The translations under genes and the position numbers were made by a program. Source: Tubulanus polymorphus (Eukaryota > Nemertea > Palaeonemertea > Tubulaniformes > Tubulanidae). Taken from it: DNA of 64,000 bases. The notes beneath the pieces are model-generated. The model worked only from the letters and a program-made list of their open reading frames with translations. It was not told the origin of the DNA and searched no databases. Positions 25,301 through 36,311 of the stretch are shown in pieces. Location: positions 22,214,650-22,278,649 of the forward strand of contig NC_134026.1 in NCBI RefSeq assembly GCF_964204645.1, given 5' to 3'. The number at the start of each line of letters is the position of its first letter. The stretch's first letter is position 1.

Positions 25301-28300
25301 TTTGTCATTGTTAATACTGATTTCCTTGAAATAAGGGCAAATGATATTTACATCCTTTGCACGATAAAATCAGGAATATAAGGACTCCTTACATTCCTGA
25401 TTTATCGTGCAGGACAAAGTTCATATTTTTGTAGAGGTCCTTACGACATCACTGACCTCAAATGCATGGTTACTAATTTGATGGATGTATAAACTAAGTT
25501 TCTACATCCATGCTCTTCCAAGATACTTTTGCACTGCCACAAGCACCAAAATATCTAACCTATCAACAAGTACATTTTCATTCAAAACGAAGCTACTTCC
25601 TAAATTTCCAGAAGAATCAATGGTTTACTTTGCAGCGATTAGACATCAGGCCTGGCAATCAGTCCATTTCCAATCACTATAAAGCTACTTTAACTATAAA
25701 TTGAATATATTGGGCACATAAATAAAGGCATATCGATTTGCTTTCTAGTTACTTCTTTGAGGCAAGATATTTCAGATCTAGCATTACAGTACCAGTACTT
25801 GTTGGTAAGGTGTCGAGGTTCATTTAGGTAATTCTAAGGTGTCTTGACTACCAGCAAGTACATTTGATACTCCAATACAATTTTGCGTGGGCAAGATGGC
25901 AACCATTCGACGTCATTTATTTCATCAGATTACTTTGCGCGAGATCTACAATCCATTAGTACTAAGAGTCCATATGCTGCGAACGCGCTTCTTCGTTTCC
26001 TGACAAGAGGAAGGTCGTGCTAGGCGCATCACCGGTTCGAGAAAAGCTAGGTCGTGAACTAACGACGACATCTTGTATTACCACAAACATCTATAATTCG
26101 TCTTGAAGATTGATGAAGGATGCTGGCGATTAATGCATTAGTCACTAGGCGCAGGGGTTCACTCCTTGTGCCACTACAGGATCGAATTAAACATTCAGGG
26201 GAAGCACGAGTAGACCTCAATCAACTTATCCTCCTGTGAGCGGTAGCAGCCTTGACTGGTTGCTTTTGTTAATCTATTCAACTTCAGGCGGAGGCCTTTG
26301 ATTTCACATTCCGATATACGCTGCCACTATCTTGCAAATCGTCTATCAAGCCTTATTCCGCAATGACGAGTCATCAAGATCAACTTTGCATAAACAGATG
26401 GCGGATTTATGCCATAATTGAAGCCGTTCGCGTCGACTCTCGGCATCGTTTTAATGAATTTTGCACGCAGCGTAGACTGGGTATAGTAATAAACCCGGTC
26501 AATTTTTATGCGGCGCAAACACGGAATAATGATGGAATCGTGTTTGGTGCCAGTTGGTAATGAAATCGCCACTGAACTGATTGGAATACTAATGAGACCG
26601 ACAACGCAGCAGCCCTGAGACTGCGCTTCTATAACGAGAGAGTGGTCTCTTCAAGAAATGAAACCGTGCATAACCGTGTCAGCGCCTGGACAACCAGTTC
26701 TCAATCATCATCAGCCTTTTTTTTAAAGATTATCCAACTCAACTGACTGGAGGCAATTATAGTAAATATTTCCATTATCGCTAATTGCCTACTTAAATCA
26801 TACCCTCGACAACGTTATACTTGACACAATACCTTCGTATCATTAACCAGTGCACTTAGATGGCTTCGTGTATGATTGAATTTTGACCCGATATCGACTA
26901 ACAGCGCCGAGACACGACTCTATCAGAATTTCCAATGAAAACACGGGCAATGATGAAGTTGAAAAAAAATATATGACAACATGCCAGATGCCATGTGAGA
27001 TAGATACTTAGGACTGCGAGAGGAAGTAGGCAGAATACCAAAACAAGTTTTCTTATCGCAAAAAGAGCTTTCGAGACACCTTCCTTGATAAATCTACCGG
27101 GATCGCCGTATTTTGTCATCCGAACATCCCACAATCTCCAATGAACTTTAGAAGAAAAGAGAAACACAGTGAACAATTTTTTTCACGGAGAACTAAAAGC
27201 AAACATCAACAATACAATCGGGGCTTTATTTTGAAGCTTCATATTTGATGTTGTTGATGATATGAAATTGAGCGGATGATAACAAGGACCAAGCATTATA
27301 TTGATTCGTACGTGAGACAAATGTCGTTTCTCTCACAGCAAACATAGTGATTACTTTTTGAAGAGTGACATTCATACGCGTATAATACCTCAGGGAATAT
27401 AAATAGGAGATATATTTGGCTTTATTTGTGAATAAGGCTATCATTCCGTGCGCGTATCTGTTCTATCGGAAAACAAGGGGTCCAGGGAGGTAACAGGTAA
27501 TAATCCCCCTGGTAGAAATCCCCCTCAGGAACAAATACAGTGATCAATGATTTTGAAACTATACCACAATCATTCAAATTGGCACGGATCAGGCTTGGGC
27601 CAAATTTGGCCCGTGCCTAATTAGAGAGTGCGTTCACACGCAAACCATTCACTCGATACTAAACGATGCTCAAACAAAGCGAAGTGGATCATTTCCGGTG
27701 CCAGTTGCAATTCAAACGCAATCATTTGTCTGGTGCTAAAATTTGGCCCGGGCCTGGTCTGACGTTTTTGGTCGGGCCAAATTTGGCCCGGGCCAAACAG
27801 GCTGGGGCCCATTTAGCACCTGTGTGAACAGTTATTCCAGGCCAAATTTGGCCCGGGCCAAAAATGCTCTTGTGATCGCGGCTATAGAACACGTCATGAG
27901 CTACAACAGCAATTGATTGTGGTTACAAAATATACATGTAGGCACCAAAATTAATTCATATACCATGTAATTCGAACATTTAAACCCCGCCATGGCAAAC
28001 CTTGGGTAATCAATGACCTTAAAACTTAAAAATGTTAAAGGGCATTTGAACTCAGTGAGCAGGCAGCAGATGCATTTTTGCATTTGAACTCAGTGAGCAG
28101 GCAGCAGATGCATTTTTTCGTAAACGATGTCTTTTAATGTGGCATTTAATCACTTGATGGTTTCAGTGTTTCTGAGTAAAATCTGGCTCTCGGTGAATTA
28201 GAATTATTGAAAAGCTGACTTTAAACTAAGTCAAAACTGTGGAGCTGGGTCCTGAAGGTATTCTGAAGAAATGACGAAAGAAATTTCTGATGATTTCATA

Positions 28301-31300
28301 CACTCCGTTGAGGTTCACTTCGATTATTCCTTTTTAAATCCAGATAATGGATTCTCGGTGATAAAACAACCATTTTGCGTAACACCACAAGGTATACATT
28401 TCAATTCCTAAAAGCCAGTAATTTGCTAATGACTTACTTACGTCAGGCTTACTAGCACCGAGTTCAAACCATGAAGAGAGAATTTTCAGCAGGCTGTGTA
28501 TTACTGTATTTGTCAGTTCTAATCACAACTGATTAACTACTGAAACCCACGTCTTTACTTCCATTAACGCACATTAAATTCCGACCCCACACGGATGAGG
28601 TTTCCACATTGCTGTCTGTGATAAAGACTTCAAGCACGCAACAAAATCTCAAAGTTGAAATATGACAGTGGGTGTTTTATGCAAAAAGTTAAATTGAATG
28701 AGAAAACTAACTTGGAAGTTTATTGAGGTATTGAAAAATAACACATTTTATAACTCAATATCGTCAATGAATAACATAATATGAAATTATATAATATTAA
28801 GGATCACTTAAGTTATTTTGGATTTGAATATGGATAATTGAATTGACCGGCAACCAGTCTAGCCCCAATATATTGATGACATCCTCTCAAAATTAACCAT
28901 CAAAATTTTGCAAATATGAAAAATAAAAAAAAAATAAATAAATTAATTAAAAAAAATTAATTAAATAGAGTTAAATAGAGTTAATAGAGTTATGAAATAT
29001 AATTAATTACAAAATAAATGCCAAAATTCCCAATTGTAATTGTTATTTTGAAATGCCAATATTGATGACATAGTGCACATAACGCATACTAGGTATCATT
29101 TGTTACAGTTTTTACGGCGTCAAAAAATATAGGAAGCTAAACGATACTCCAGTTGTAAACCTGAAAACATTCACCATTTCTTGTGTGAAGTCTTAAATGA
29201 ACTTTTTTTTGGAAATGACGATGAACGGTGATAAAATGTCAGGTGTGTTTTCCGTCAGTGCAATTCGAAATTTTGAATACGTTCTTCGAAGACGTTCTTC
29301 CTGCATTAATGACACAAGAGATTTCCAAGGTTGCAAAGGATTTCTATGTTTCACCCACTCGGCTTGGGATTGACTCGGTAAGCTTTACCGCAACTATAAA
29401 CAATGTTATCATCCCTACGGCTGCCGGTGGAAGACAACCACTGATACTTTTCAAACGATAAACCCTCGAGATCTATAATACCATTTTCAGCCTCCGGCTT
29501 TTGCGTTGGAGGGAGCATTTGTATTACGCATTGGATAAGCTTACAAAGAATAATGCTTTGTATTGCGTAAACTGGGGAGTTAAAAGTCAAGCTGAATATC
29601 AATACTGAACTTGAGGGTCTTTAGCCGCGATCACACTGGGACGATTTGGCCGGGGCCAAATCGGCAGGATCAGGCCCGAGGCAAATTTGGCCCGTGCCTA
29701 ATGAGCGAGCACGTTCATATGTAAACCGCTCACTAGATACTTAACAATGCTCAAACAAAACGAAGTGAGTAATTTCCAGAACCAGTTGCAATTTACACGT
29801 AATAATCTGACCCGTGCAAAATATGGCCAAGGCCAAACAGGCAAGAACAGCCATTTGGCACCCATGTGAACGGTTGTTCCGGGCATAATTTAGAACTGGC
29901 CAAAAACACTCATGTGATTGCAGCTAATAACATCCACATTAAAACCGCGAAGATAAACGAAATTGAATTTTATCATCTGGGATTCAGCCTTTCTCTCGAA
30001 GATGTAGTTGAGTATCATCAGTATGATAATTCTCCTGACAGTACATACAAGTTACCCAAAAAGATAGCATGGTATGCTGCGATCTTTAATCACACGCAAA
30101 TCAAATCAATGACCAATTCAATTCTTCAAATCATGTAACTAAATCTAGAGCTACATCGGCCGAAGAAAGTTCATCAAGCCATCAGTTTCGTAGTAATACT
30201 GCGATGTATACGAACATTGACAAGCCGCATACACATACATACGCAGCTTCCAGCTAGAATTTCGAAACATATTAGATTACATCGTTCGAAAATCAAATCA
30301 CGCAGATTACCGCGAAGAAATAAGGTGACACTTTTCGCAAAAGAGCGAGCAATTTAAAGAGAATATCTTACAATAAGCCTTGTAAGGCATAAAAAACGTT
30401 TAGGCATAAGGCTAAGCTATTGAAAGGATATATTTCTTTCTCAGAATTGCACGATATCCAAACTACGCAGCGAGATGGCCAGCCGAGACACAACATCGCT
30501 GTCAAAGCAAATCATCTACGGTTATCGGTGGTGCCTTTTGGAAGGATAATGGCTTGCATAAGAAAATGGCTTCTATCCATGAACACATTACTGAAAATCT
30601 ATGCACAATATTCATTCGATCATGAGTACGACCATGATCATGGAATTCATGAAAATTCCAAAAACTAGACCATGATACTAGATACCTAATGTATCTATTG
30701 ATAATCTTGTAACCAGTGTTCTTCTGATGTGCAAATGCAATAGATATACTCCCTATCCTTTTAATATAAGTGCCTTTTCGAGGAAAACACCATTTAAAAG
30801 ACATTGGGGTACACTACGTTGCTTTTCATTACCATAAAAAGTAAATCATGAATGATCAAAGCTTTAAGTGTGTCAAATATATATGCAAATAGCACACACT
30901 TATAAAAGTTCAAAGTGGAAAAAATGAAAGATTTACAGTCATTTTCAATGGAACAGAAATTCTGCATTAAATGCACAGTTTATTGAACCACGACTCGACG
31001 CTGCTATTTCTGGTTTGATTTTCAATATAACGCGCAGTGCAGAATTCATAATTAACAGCAAATATATTTCGTATGCAGATCATGAAACAACTGCGATAGT
31101 TCTCATCGCGTTACGAACATCGATGTCTTCGCTTCATCTTCAATTCTGTAACAATTTCGCGGTGAAGTGACTCTTCATGGGTTCTCGTACGCGCGCCAAG
31201 AGAGCTCATAACGACTGGCGATACTGGCCCTAGTACAGCCATACACCAAACAGACTCATCAAAACAAAAACTGCTTCATTTATACGTTCATGCATGTGGT

Positions 31301-32542
31301 CGCCGTAAAAAACCGTTACAATTATGTTTATATACATTCTGCGGCGTAATATAAGGGGTTCTGTGTAAGACGATGTGCACTACATCATCAATATTGGCGT
31401 TTCAAAATAACGATTACAATTGAGAATTTTGGCATCTATTTTGTTATCAAATCTGTTTCATAACTGGTATGTGCATATCGAGGCTAGACTGGTTGCTGGT
31501 TAATTCAATTCAATTATCAATACATTCAAATCCAAAATAAAAATTGATCCTTAGATATCATAAAATTTTTCATTCATTGTCGAGAATTAAGCAATATATG
31601 TATCATTTTTCAAGGCATCAATAAACTTCCAAAATAGTTGTCTTCTTTATTGAAATTCATGATTATGAGTTTGGATTTAACTTCAATACTTAAAATATAT
31701 TGAACTCTGTTTAGTCACAGATTTACACAGAAAAGCAACCGGGCTCCAGTGTTTTTGGGTGAAACTTTTTCACGTTCACTTACAAATAAAGTGTTGATTG
31801 AATTGAATTGACCTTTTGAAATCATGGTTGTTTCTTCTTCCTCTTGCGCATACTGGACGCCTTCATCAGTTTGAAGATTAAGCCAGTTACGCACTTGGAG
31901 TCCGTTAAAGGATATGCCAAATTCATAATCCATTAGGCAACTATAATCAATTAGGTAAACTGTCACAGCTATAGATCTGTGTAAATTCTTATATTCATAT
32001 TCTGAGTAGTTATTTCCACTGCAGGCTTACATGCCCCTCTCTACATTTATTTAGTTTATTCAATACATTATACCTGAAAAGGCTGAAGTGACTAAGTGAA
32101 ATTGATCGTACTAGAATACATACCATTTATAAAGGATAGGTTTTGTTTTAGTTACACGATCCTGTTGTCGCTTTATACGTTATGCAAAATTATCTGTAAA
32201 CCGATGGTTTGTGTGTTTCAAGCTTTATACGCTGGGCCGATGGAAACTTTTTCATTACATAAGATATTCGAGATGCGAGATACGCCATACGCGATAGAGT
32301 TGAACATCTTTACTTACCCATATTTGTAATTTGACTCGTTTGTCTTGTCTGAATACTGTCTTCACTTTGAAATCTATTCCGACCGTGCTGACGAACGCCG
32401 ACGTGAACGAATCATCCGCGTATCGAAATAAAAACGACGTCTTACCGACGCTACTATTTCCGATGATTAAAAGTTTGAACATATAATCGAAATTCTGATC
32501 GGCGGCGTCTTTTTGCCATTTCGAGTCGCTTGCTGAAGCCAT
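16371..32542 (-). CDS. RAB3: RAB3 small GTPase, complete coding region, with two alternative fourth exons
   Basis: Minus-strand coding exons are 32542-32318, 25171-25053, then either 23132-23008 (B) or 20335-20211 (A), then 16561-16371. With one alternative exon the message is 660 nt, 219 residues, the usual Rab3 length. Motifs, numbered from the ATG: P-loop GNSSVGKTS 28-36; switch I STVGIDF 52-58 with Thr53; DTAGQE 76-81; NKCD 134-137 (alternative exon); SAK 164-166; C-terminal CQC for double geranylgeranylation. [20 protein letters not shown] and [15 protein letters not shown] are hallmark Rab3. Rab3 cycles on synaptic and secretory vesicles and binds RIM and rabphilin. An acceptor TTTTCTAG abuts the ATG, so 5' non-coding exon(s) lie upstream (above 32542). 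All junction phases agree (0, 2, 1). Confidence 0.95.
16562..20210 (-). other. RAB3 last intron
   Basis: Non-coding apart from a TIR element at 16710-16963 that sits about 150 nt upstream of the last acceptor. The short reading frames at 17.9, 19.2-19.5 and 19.8-20.2 kb have no recognisable family. Confidence 0.6.
16710..16963 (-). mobile_element. TAGCCGCGATCAC-type MITE, copy 1
   Basis: Starts TAGCCACGATCGCACAAGCG and ends GTGATCGCGGCTG, inverted ends of one TIR. The inside is rich in GGCC/TTTGGCC blocks (GTTTGGCCCGGCCAAAA). Orientation is opposite to copies 3 and 4. About 254 bp with no coding capacity. Confidence 0.7.
20211..20335 (-). CDS. RAB3: RAB3 alternative exon A (conventional sequence)
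   Basis: Acceptor AATTGCAG ends at 20336 (minus strand) and donor GTAACG begins at 20210. The exon is 125 nt, phase 2 in and phase 1 out. It encodes [18 protein letters not shown] then NKCD and [19 protein letters not shown], matching canonical animal Rab3 almost residue for residue. It supplies the end of helix alpha3, the alpha3-beta5 loop, beta5 with the guanine-specifying NKCD, and helix alpha4. It is the exon nearer the 3' end. Confidence 0.95.
20336..23007 (-). other. RAB3 intron between alternative exons B and A
   Basis: About 2.67 kb, non-coding, containing the MITE at 20611-20857. No third exon copy was seen: the NKCD-encoding motif appears only twice on this strand in the window. 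Confidence 0.6.
20611..20857. mobile_element. MITE with ATAGGCGCATTCACACTGTC-type ends
   Basis: Left end TAAGCCACGTTCACACTATG and right end CAGTGTGAATGCGCCTATAG are inverted relatives. Inside, GTCTGTTCTAAATTGG and CCAAATTAGAACAG-type blocks repeat in both orientations. About 247 bp, non-coding, in the RAB3 intron between exons B and A. Confidence 0.6.
23008..23132 (-). CDS. RAB3: RAB3 alternative exon B (divergent duplicate)
   Basis: Acceptor CCTCTCCTAACCTCAG ends at 23133 and donor GTAACC begins at 23007 (minus strand). The exon is 125 nt, identical in length and phases to exon A. It encodes [22 protein letters not shown], then [19 protein letters not shown]. It is identical to A at 26 of 41 codons. 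The G4 motif is intact, there is no stop and both splice sites are good, so it looks functional rather than a decayed copy. Changes fall mainly after NKCD (L/R, E/I, V/K, S/N, T/K, R/V). It probably arose by tandem exon duplication. Confidence 0.93.
23236..23433. mobile_element. piggyBac-like MITE
   Basis: TTAACCCTTTCCTGCCC at the left and GGGCATGAAAGGGTTGA at the right form inverted ends of about 16 bp with TTAA/TTGA flanks. piggyBac elements are known to insert at TTAA and often start CCCT. About 198 bp, non-coding, in a RAB3 intron. Confidence 0.55.
24245..24261. repeat. C17 homopolymer
   Basis: Seventeen consecutive C in an RAB3 intron. The length is prone to sequencing error. Confidence 0.9.
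25359..25410. repeat. Short near-perfect hairpin
   Basis: GCACGATAAAATCAGGAAT (25359-25377) pairs with ATTCCTGATTTATCGTGC (25393-25410) with one bulged A. The loop is 15 nt and itself contains AAGGA-C-TCCTT. It could be a tiny foldback element or a hairpin RNA precursor. Confidence 0.6.
27576..27884 (+). mobile_element. TAGCCGCGATCAC-type MITE, copy 2 (left end missing)
   Basis: Closely matches copy 4 from AAATTGGCACGGATCAGGC onward and ends TTGTGATCGCGGCTA. The first ~20-40 bp, including the left TIR, are absent. A fragment of the 154-bp unit follows directly. Confidence 0.7.
28042..28117. repeat. 38-bp direct tandem duplication
   Basis: Two identical copies beginning GCATTTGAACTCAGTGAGCA at 28042 and 28080. 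Confidence 0.9.
28714..29120 (+). repeat. Left arm of a long inverted repeat
   Basis: Reads GGAAGTTTATTGAGGTATTG, then TTTTGGATTTGAATATGGAT, GCAACCAGTCTAGCC, TGCCAAAATTCCCAATTGTA, and ACAGTTTTTACGGCGTC. All of these recur in the same order on the opposite strand at 31312-31631. The left arm has an extra AT-rich stretch at about 28895-29010. Confidence 0.75.
29228..29461 (+). other. Orphan 77-codon reading frame inside the long inverted repeat
   Basis: Reads [20 protein letters not shown] and continues with a normal-looking composition up to a possible GTAAGC donor near 29379. There is no recognisable family and no good acceptor upstream. It may be a remnant of an element bounded by the inverted arms, or chance. 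Confidence 0.2.
29622..29926 (+). mobile_element. TAGCCGCGATCAC-type MITE, copy 3
   Basis: Starts TAGCCGCGATCACACTGGGA and ends ATGTGATTGCAGCTA, about 305 bp, flanked so that TA is the only shared dinucleotide. Lies within the stretch bounded by the long inverted repeat. Confidence 0.75.
31312..31631 (-). repeat. Right arm of a long inverted repeat
   Basis: Reverse complement reads GGAAGTTTATTGATGCCTTG, TTTTGGATTTGAATGTATTG, GCAACCAGTCTAGCC, TGCCAAAATTCTCAATTGTA and ending near GGTTTTTTACGGCGACC, in the same order as 28714-29120. Confidence 0.75.
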
Positions 32543-32951
32543 CTAGAAAATACGAGAACAATTGATTAGAATATCGCACAATGGTTACTCGGAAAAGTAT
32601 GTTTTCTGAACTTAAACCTTTTATCCAGTTGTAAAGTGATATGAAAATCTTGATAATTCTCATTGTTCGATCTAAGCTTAGGTTGTCCTTACAATAAGAT
32701 ACACTCAGCATGCTAACAGAATTAGACAGCAGTTATTAGTTCATGCAGAATAGGCAGTTATGAGGGTAAACTATACAACATTTTAGTTGTGATGATATCT
32801 ATATGGAACGTCTTCAAAAATGGCGGATGAAAAAATGTCATATTTGGGAGATGAAGCAGGTAAAAACTTGATTCATACAAGCGGTGAGCCATACAGACTT
32901 TCTCGGCAGCGTTCGAAAGACAACATCTTTGGGATCCAGACGCTGGGTGTT

Positions 32952-32998
32952 GTCACCCTGACATGTGCATTGTTGCAATAATCGGTTGTCAGGGTGAC
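32952..32998. repeat. Inverted repeat, 12-bp stem
   Basis: GTCACCCTGACA (32952-32963) and TGTCAGGGTGAC (32987-32998), perfect, with a 23-nt loop. Confidence 0.85.
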
Positions 32999-33203
32999 TC
33001 TTCTCCTTTCGGTTTACCTAATTTTTGGGCACCAAAAAAATCAGCAATAACTCATAAAACCTATGAGTGAAGAGACAAATCATTTCACTTGATAGCATAC
33101 AACCGGTCTCAAATAGAAGTCAAAATCTCATGTCATCTTCGTATTTTGAGGTCGTTGTGTGTGCTCATGAGCTTTCATTACTGACTACAACTCATCGACA
33201 CGA

Positions 33204-33491
33204 TTAACCCTTTCAGTGCTGACTAATTAATACCATATAGTGCTGGAGATAATTTGAAAATTCCACCCTAGTCTGTTGAAGAGCGGATATACCACTATAG
33301 TGCGACGACACCGTGGCGCGGTGTATCGTTGGTTACTAATATTTCACTATGTTTGACAGGTGCTGCCATCTTTCAAGAGAGATAATTACTAATTACATCA
33401 ATACACCGTAGTGCGGTGTATTGATGTAGAGTAGACATCATCGATCATCGATTTATACACCGCAATGCCGTGTAGACGCGCTGAAAGAGTT
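33204..33491. mobile_element. piggyBac-like MITE with internal palindromes
   Basis: Begins TTAACCCTTTCAGTGCTGAC and ends GCGCTGAAAGAGTTA, about 14 bp of inverted end. Inside are ACACCGTGGCGCGGTGTA, and ACATCAATACACC paired with GGTGTATTGATGT, so the element folds repeatedly on itself. Non-coding. Confidence 0.6.
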
Positions 33492-35192
33492 ATCATATCG
33501 AAGCAGAAGCATATGCTACTACAGATTGTCAATATTATGATCGATCGCCGCCGAATTAACCGCCATTTTTAGATATCCGTTGGCAGCCCCGATGTTATAA
33601 ACGATGTGTATTGTCTCGACAAGGAAAAATGAAGAATACAGCCACACCGCTGGTGCACACACGTGAATGCCATACTAATGATTTAAGCTGATTATCAGTC
33701 AGTTTCACTCCGTACGTGCAACACTCAGTATTGATCATGAAAATATCCTGGTGGTCCGTGGTCGATGACGATTTTTAAAGATCGATACAAAATATCGAAT
33801 ATGACTTAATCAGAAACAACAGTTATGTTAACAAAAATGTAGTTTAGTATATGTACATACGTACAGCTGCAGCTGTGCAAACCACATCAGTCATAATCCC
33901 GGTACTAATTTGGACGATTTCTGAATCAGTGTGGCACAGAAAAATTGGAATTAGAAATCTTCGGATCGGTTATAGGAAGATGATTTATTCCCGAGATCCT
34001 AGACATTTCGCTCATGTCAGAGGCAGAAGACTTTCCACAGAAAAGGCTGAAGAATTACTATAAGTTGACAATTCGCTACATATTCACTAACTTGCTAGTA
34101 AAACATCAGTTCGTATAACTATGCAATACTATCGATAATGTATGGCTGCGCTCTACATCATCTTCTACTCTACATCATCATCCGAAATACAAGTAGACAG
34201 CGCAATTTGAAATGCGATGAAAAGGCACCGCATATTTGTTAATATTTCTATGTTATGAAGATCATGATATGAGATTGTCAAATGCAATTACGCCCAAATC
34301 ATATAAAATTACATGGAATAGAATCACAGTGTCGTGCACCAACCTCAGATTATCATTCCCAGTGTCTGTGCCTTACATCTTCAAGCTAATTACAGAGACA
34401 CCACCAACACGATATACATTTGTATCATATTACACGAAAACAGGACTGCAATACAGCGGCATTAGCCAGCATAAGAGTAAGGTTTCATGTAAGCTACAGG
34501 GGGAAAAACTGATGAAGCTATATCATTAGTATAAACTGGAGGTAGTTTTAAATCAAATGGCAGAATATTATGTCTTCCTACACAAGCAGCTCGATATAAC
34601 ATACAATTATGGTGAAGTCCGATTTAACTGAAATGTTTGTGTTCAACAAGGATTTCGTCACTGAGTGTTGTAATCGGGGATTAATGTACGCATCACGGGC
34701 CCAATCAACATTTCCGAAATCTTTCTACAACATGGGAAAAAATCTATCAATTTACTGAGATTATGTCGTCATCCAGCAATGACGTCAGGGATCAGGAAAA
34801 TGTATCACGACACAGCTGATTAAACAAAAACAAGCAGAACACAGCCAGACTGACTAATAACATATTTCAATGCCTTTATCAACTAAATTATACCCGAGCA
34901 GGTGGTGCGTAATAATCATAATATGGAACTCAACATCTGGCTATGGGGATGAACCCATGAGGTTGGGTTTAATTCCCAGAATTTAGGGTGATTCAAACTT
35001 CTCTGCGGCGGCTGTTACCATATTTGAATTTCTAGTCAGTTGTTTAAAAATGATTGATCACCGATTTCTACGAATTAGAGGAAGCCCCCCAGAGCAAAAT
35101 TACCTTTACCAGAATATCGCGAGTAAGTTTCTAGTCTCTCAGTAAAATGCTGATAAAAATAGCCTCAGCGCAAGGCTAATAATTTCATGCTA

Positions 35193-35832
35193 AAATGGCC
35201 AAGGAAAGAATGGCTAAGGAAAAAATGGCCAGGAAAAAATGGCCAAGGAGAGAATGGCCAAGGTATTTGCCTAGAAAAAAATGGCCATGGAAAAAAGGCC
35301 AAGGAAGATTAAATAGAAAAACTAACCATCATTTCATTGACTAAAAAGAAATCAAATGCATTGATGTTTTGACATGTCACTTTTTGAGATTATTAGTCCT
35401 GGATTAGTTTAGGTGTATTCATGATGAGCATATCTCACTTCGATGTTATCAGACACTACACCAGTTTGCTATATAAATTACCACACAATTTCAATGCATT
35501 TACCTTTGATGATTTAAGAGTCTGTGCCCTAATAGCTTACTTAGATGTTTTGAAATATTAATTTAACTAATTTATTAATTTTAAGTTTATCACTATTAAG
35601 TTTATCCATTGCCCACTTTCATGATAGTTCTTGATATATTCATCATATGTAATGAAATAAATGTAAGTTCATCACATTTCTGAACTCATTCTACCGATTT
35701 CAATTGTTTTTAGCCCCATGAAAAATAAATGATGTCATTAAATTGAAAGCTTAAAGTTTATTAACATTGTCAGTAGTAAATTTTTCTTGGCCATTTTTTC
35801 CGAGGCCATTTCTTCCTTGGCCATTTTTTCCT
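35193..35832. mobile_element. Foldback-like element with inverted minisatellite arms
   Basis: The left arm (35193-35307) is about seven degenerate copies of AATGGCCAAGGAAAAA. The right arm (35781-35832) is the reverse complement, TTGGCCATTTTTTCC, about three copies. The 470 bp between are AT-rich and non-coding. Such minisatellite-in-TIR structure is typical of foldback elements; the assignment is inference. Confidence 0.5.
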
Positions 35833-36154
35833 ACATTCAATAAACGTGTAACCCTTTCCTGGCTAGTCCTGAAATTATTCAGCTTAAAGAACTGATTCCA
35901 AAATCATTGGTTGAAAAAGGTTTCAGTCCGATATATCGTTCACAAGAAACTGCGGCACTCAATATCTATAACTCCAACAACAACGACTCACTCTTTGCTA
36001 TAATGAGACCTAATTTGTAGAAAATGGAGAAGCAATCACAAGCTTTGTTTTATCAACAGAAGGAATAGATGGTTCCGACAAGCAATGATCCTCGGCATAA
36101 GCCTAGACTGAAAATACTTGTGAACCCAGGATAACATAGTTTTGAAAGTCACTT

Positions 36155-36311
36155 AGGGTCATTCATTTATCACGTACGCATCAGGGAGGGGGGAGAAGTC
36201 AGTGCAATTGTGTACTGTAATGCTTAACGTATATGAAAAAATGGCCGATTTTGGGTACAGAGGGGTTGAAAAATTCAAATTTTATGCGTACGCAATAAAT
36301 GAATGATCCCT
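36155..36311. mobile_element. 157-bp MITE with AGGGTCATTCATTTAT ends
   Basis: Left AGGGTCATTCATTTATCACG then TACGCA, right TGCGTACGCAATAAATGAAT then GATCCCT: about 27 bp of inverted terminal repeat. No coding sequence. Confidence 0.75.

Larger units (their letters stand above)
25172..32317 (-). other. RAB3 intron between the first two coding exons
   Basis: About 7.1 kb. It holds the hairpin at 25359-25410, repeat copies at 27576-27884 and 29622-29926, the fragment of a 154-bp unit at 27886-27960, a 38-bp tandem duplication at 28042-28117, and the inverted pair 28714-29120/31312-31631. A 3'-tail-like AATAAAGTGTTGATTGAATT lies near 31787, resembling LINE/SINE ends. No exon recognised. Confidence 0.5.
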
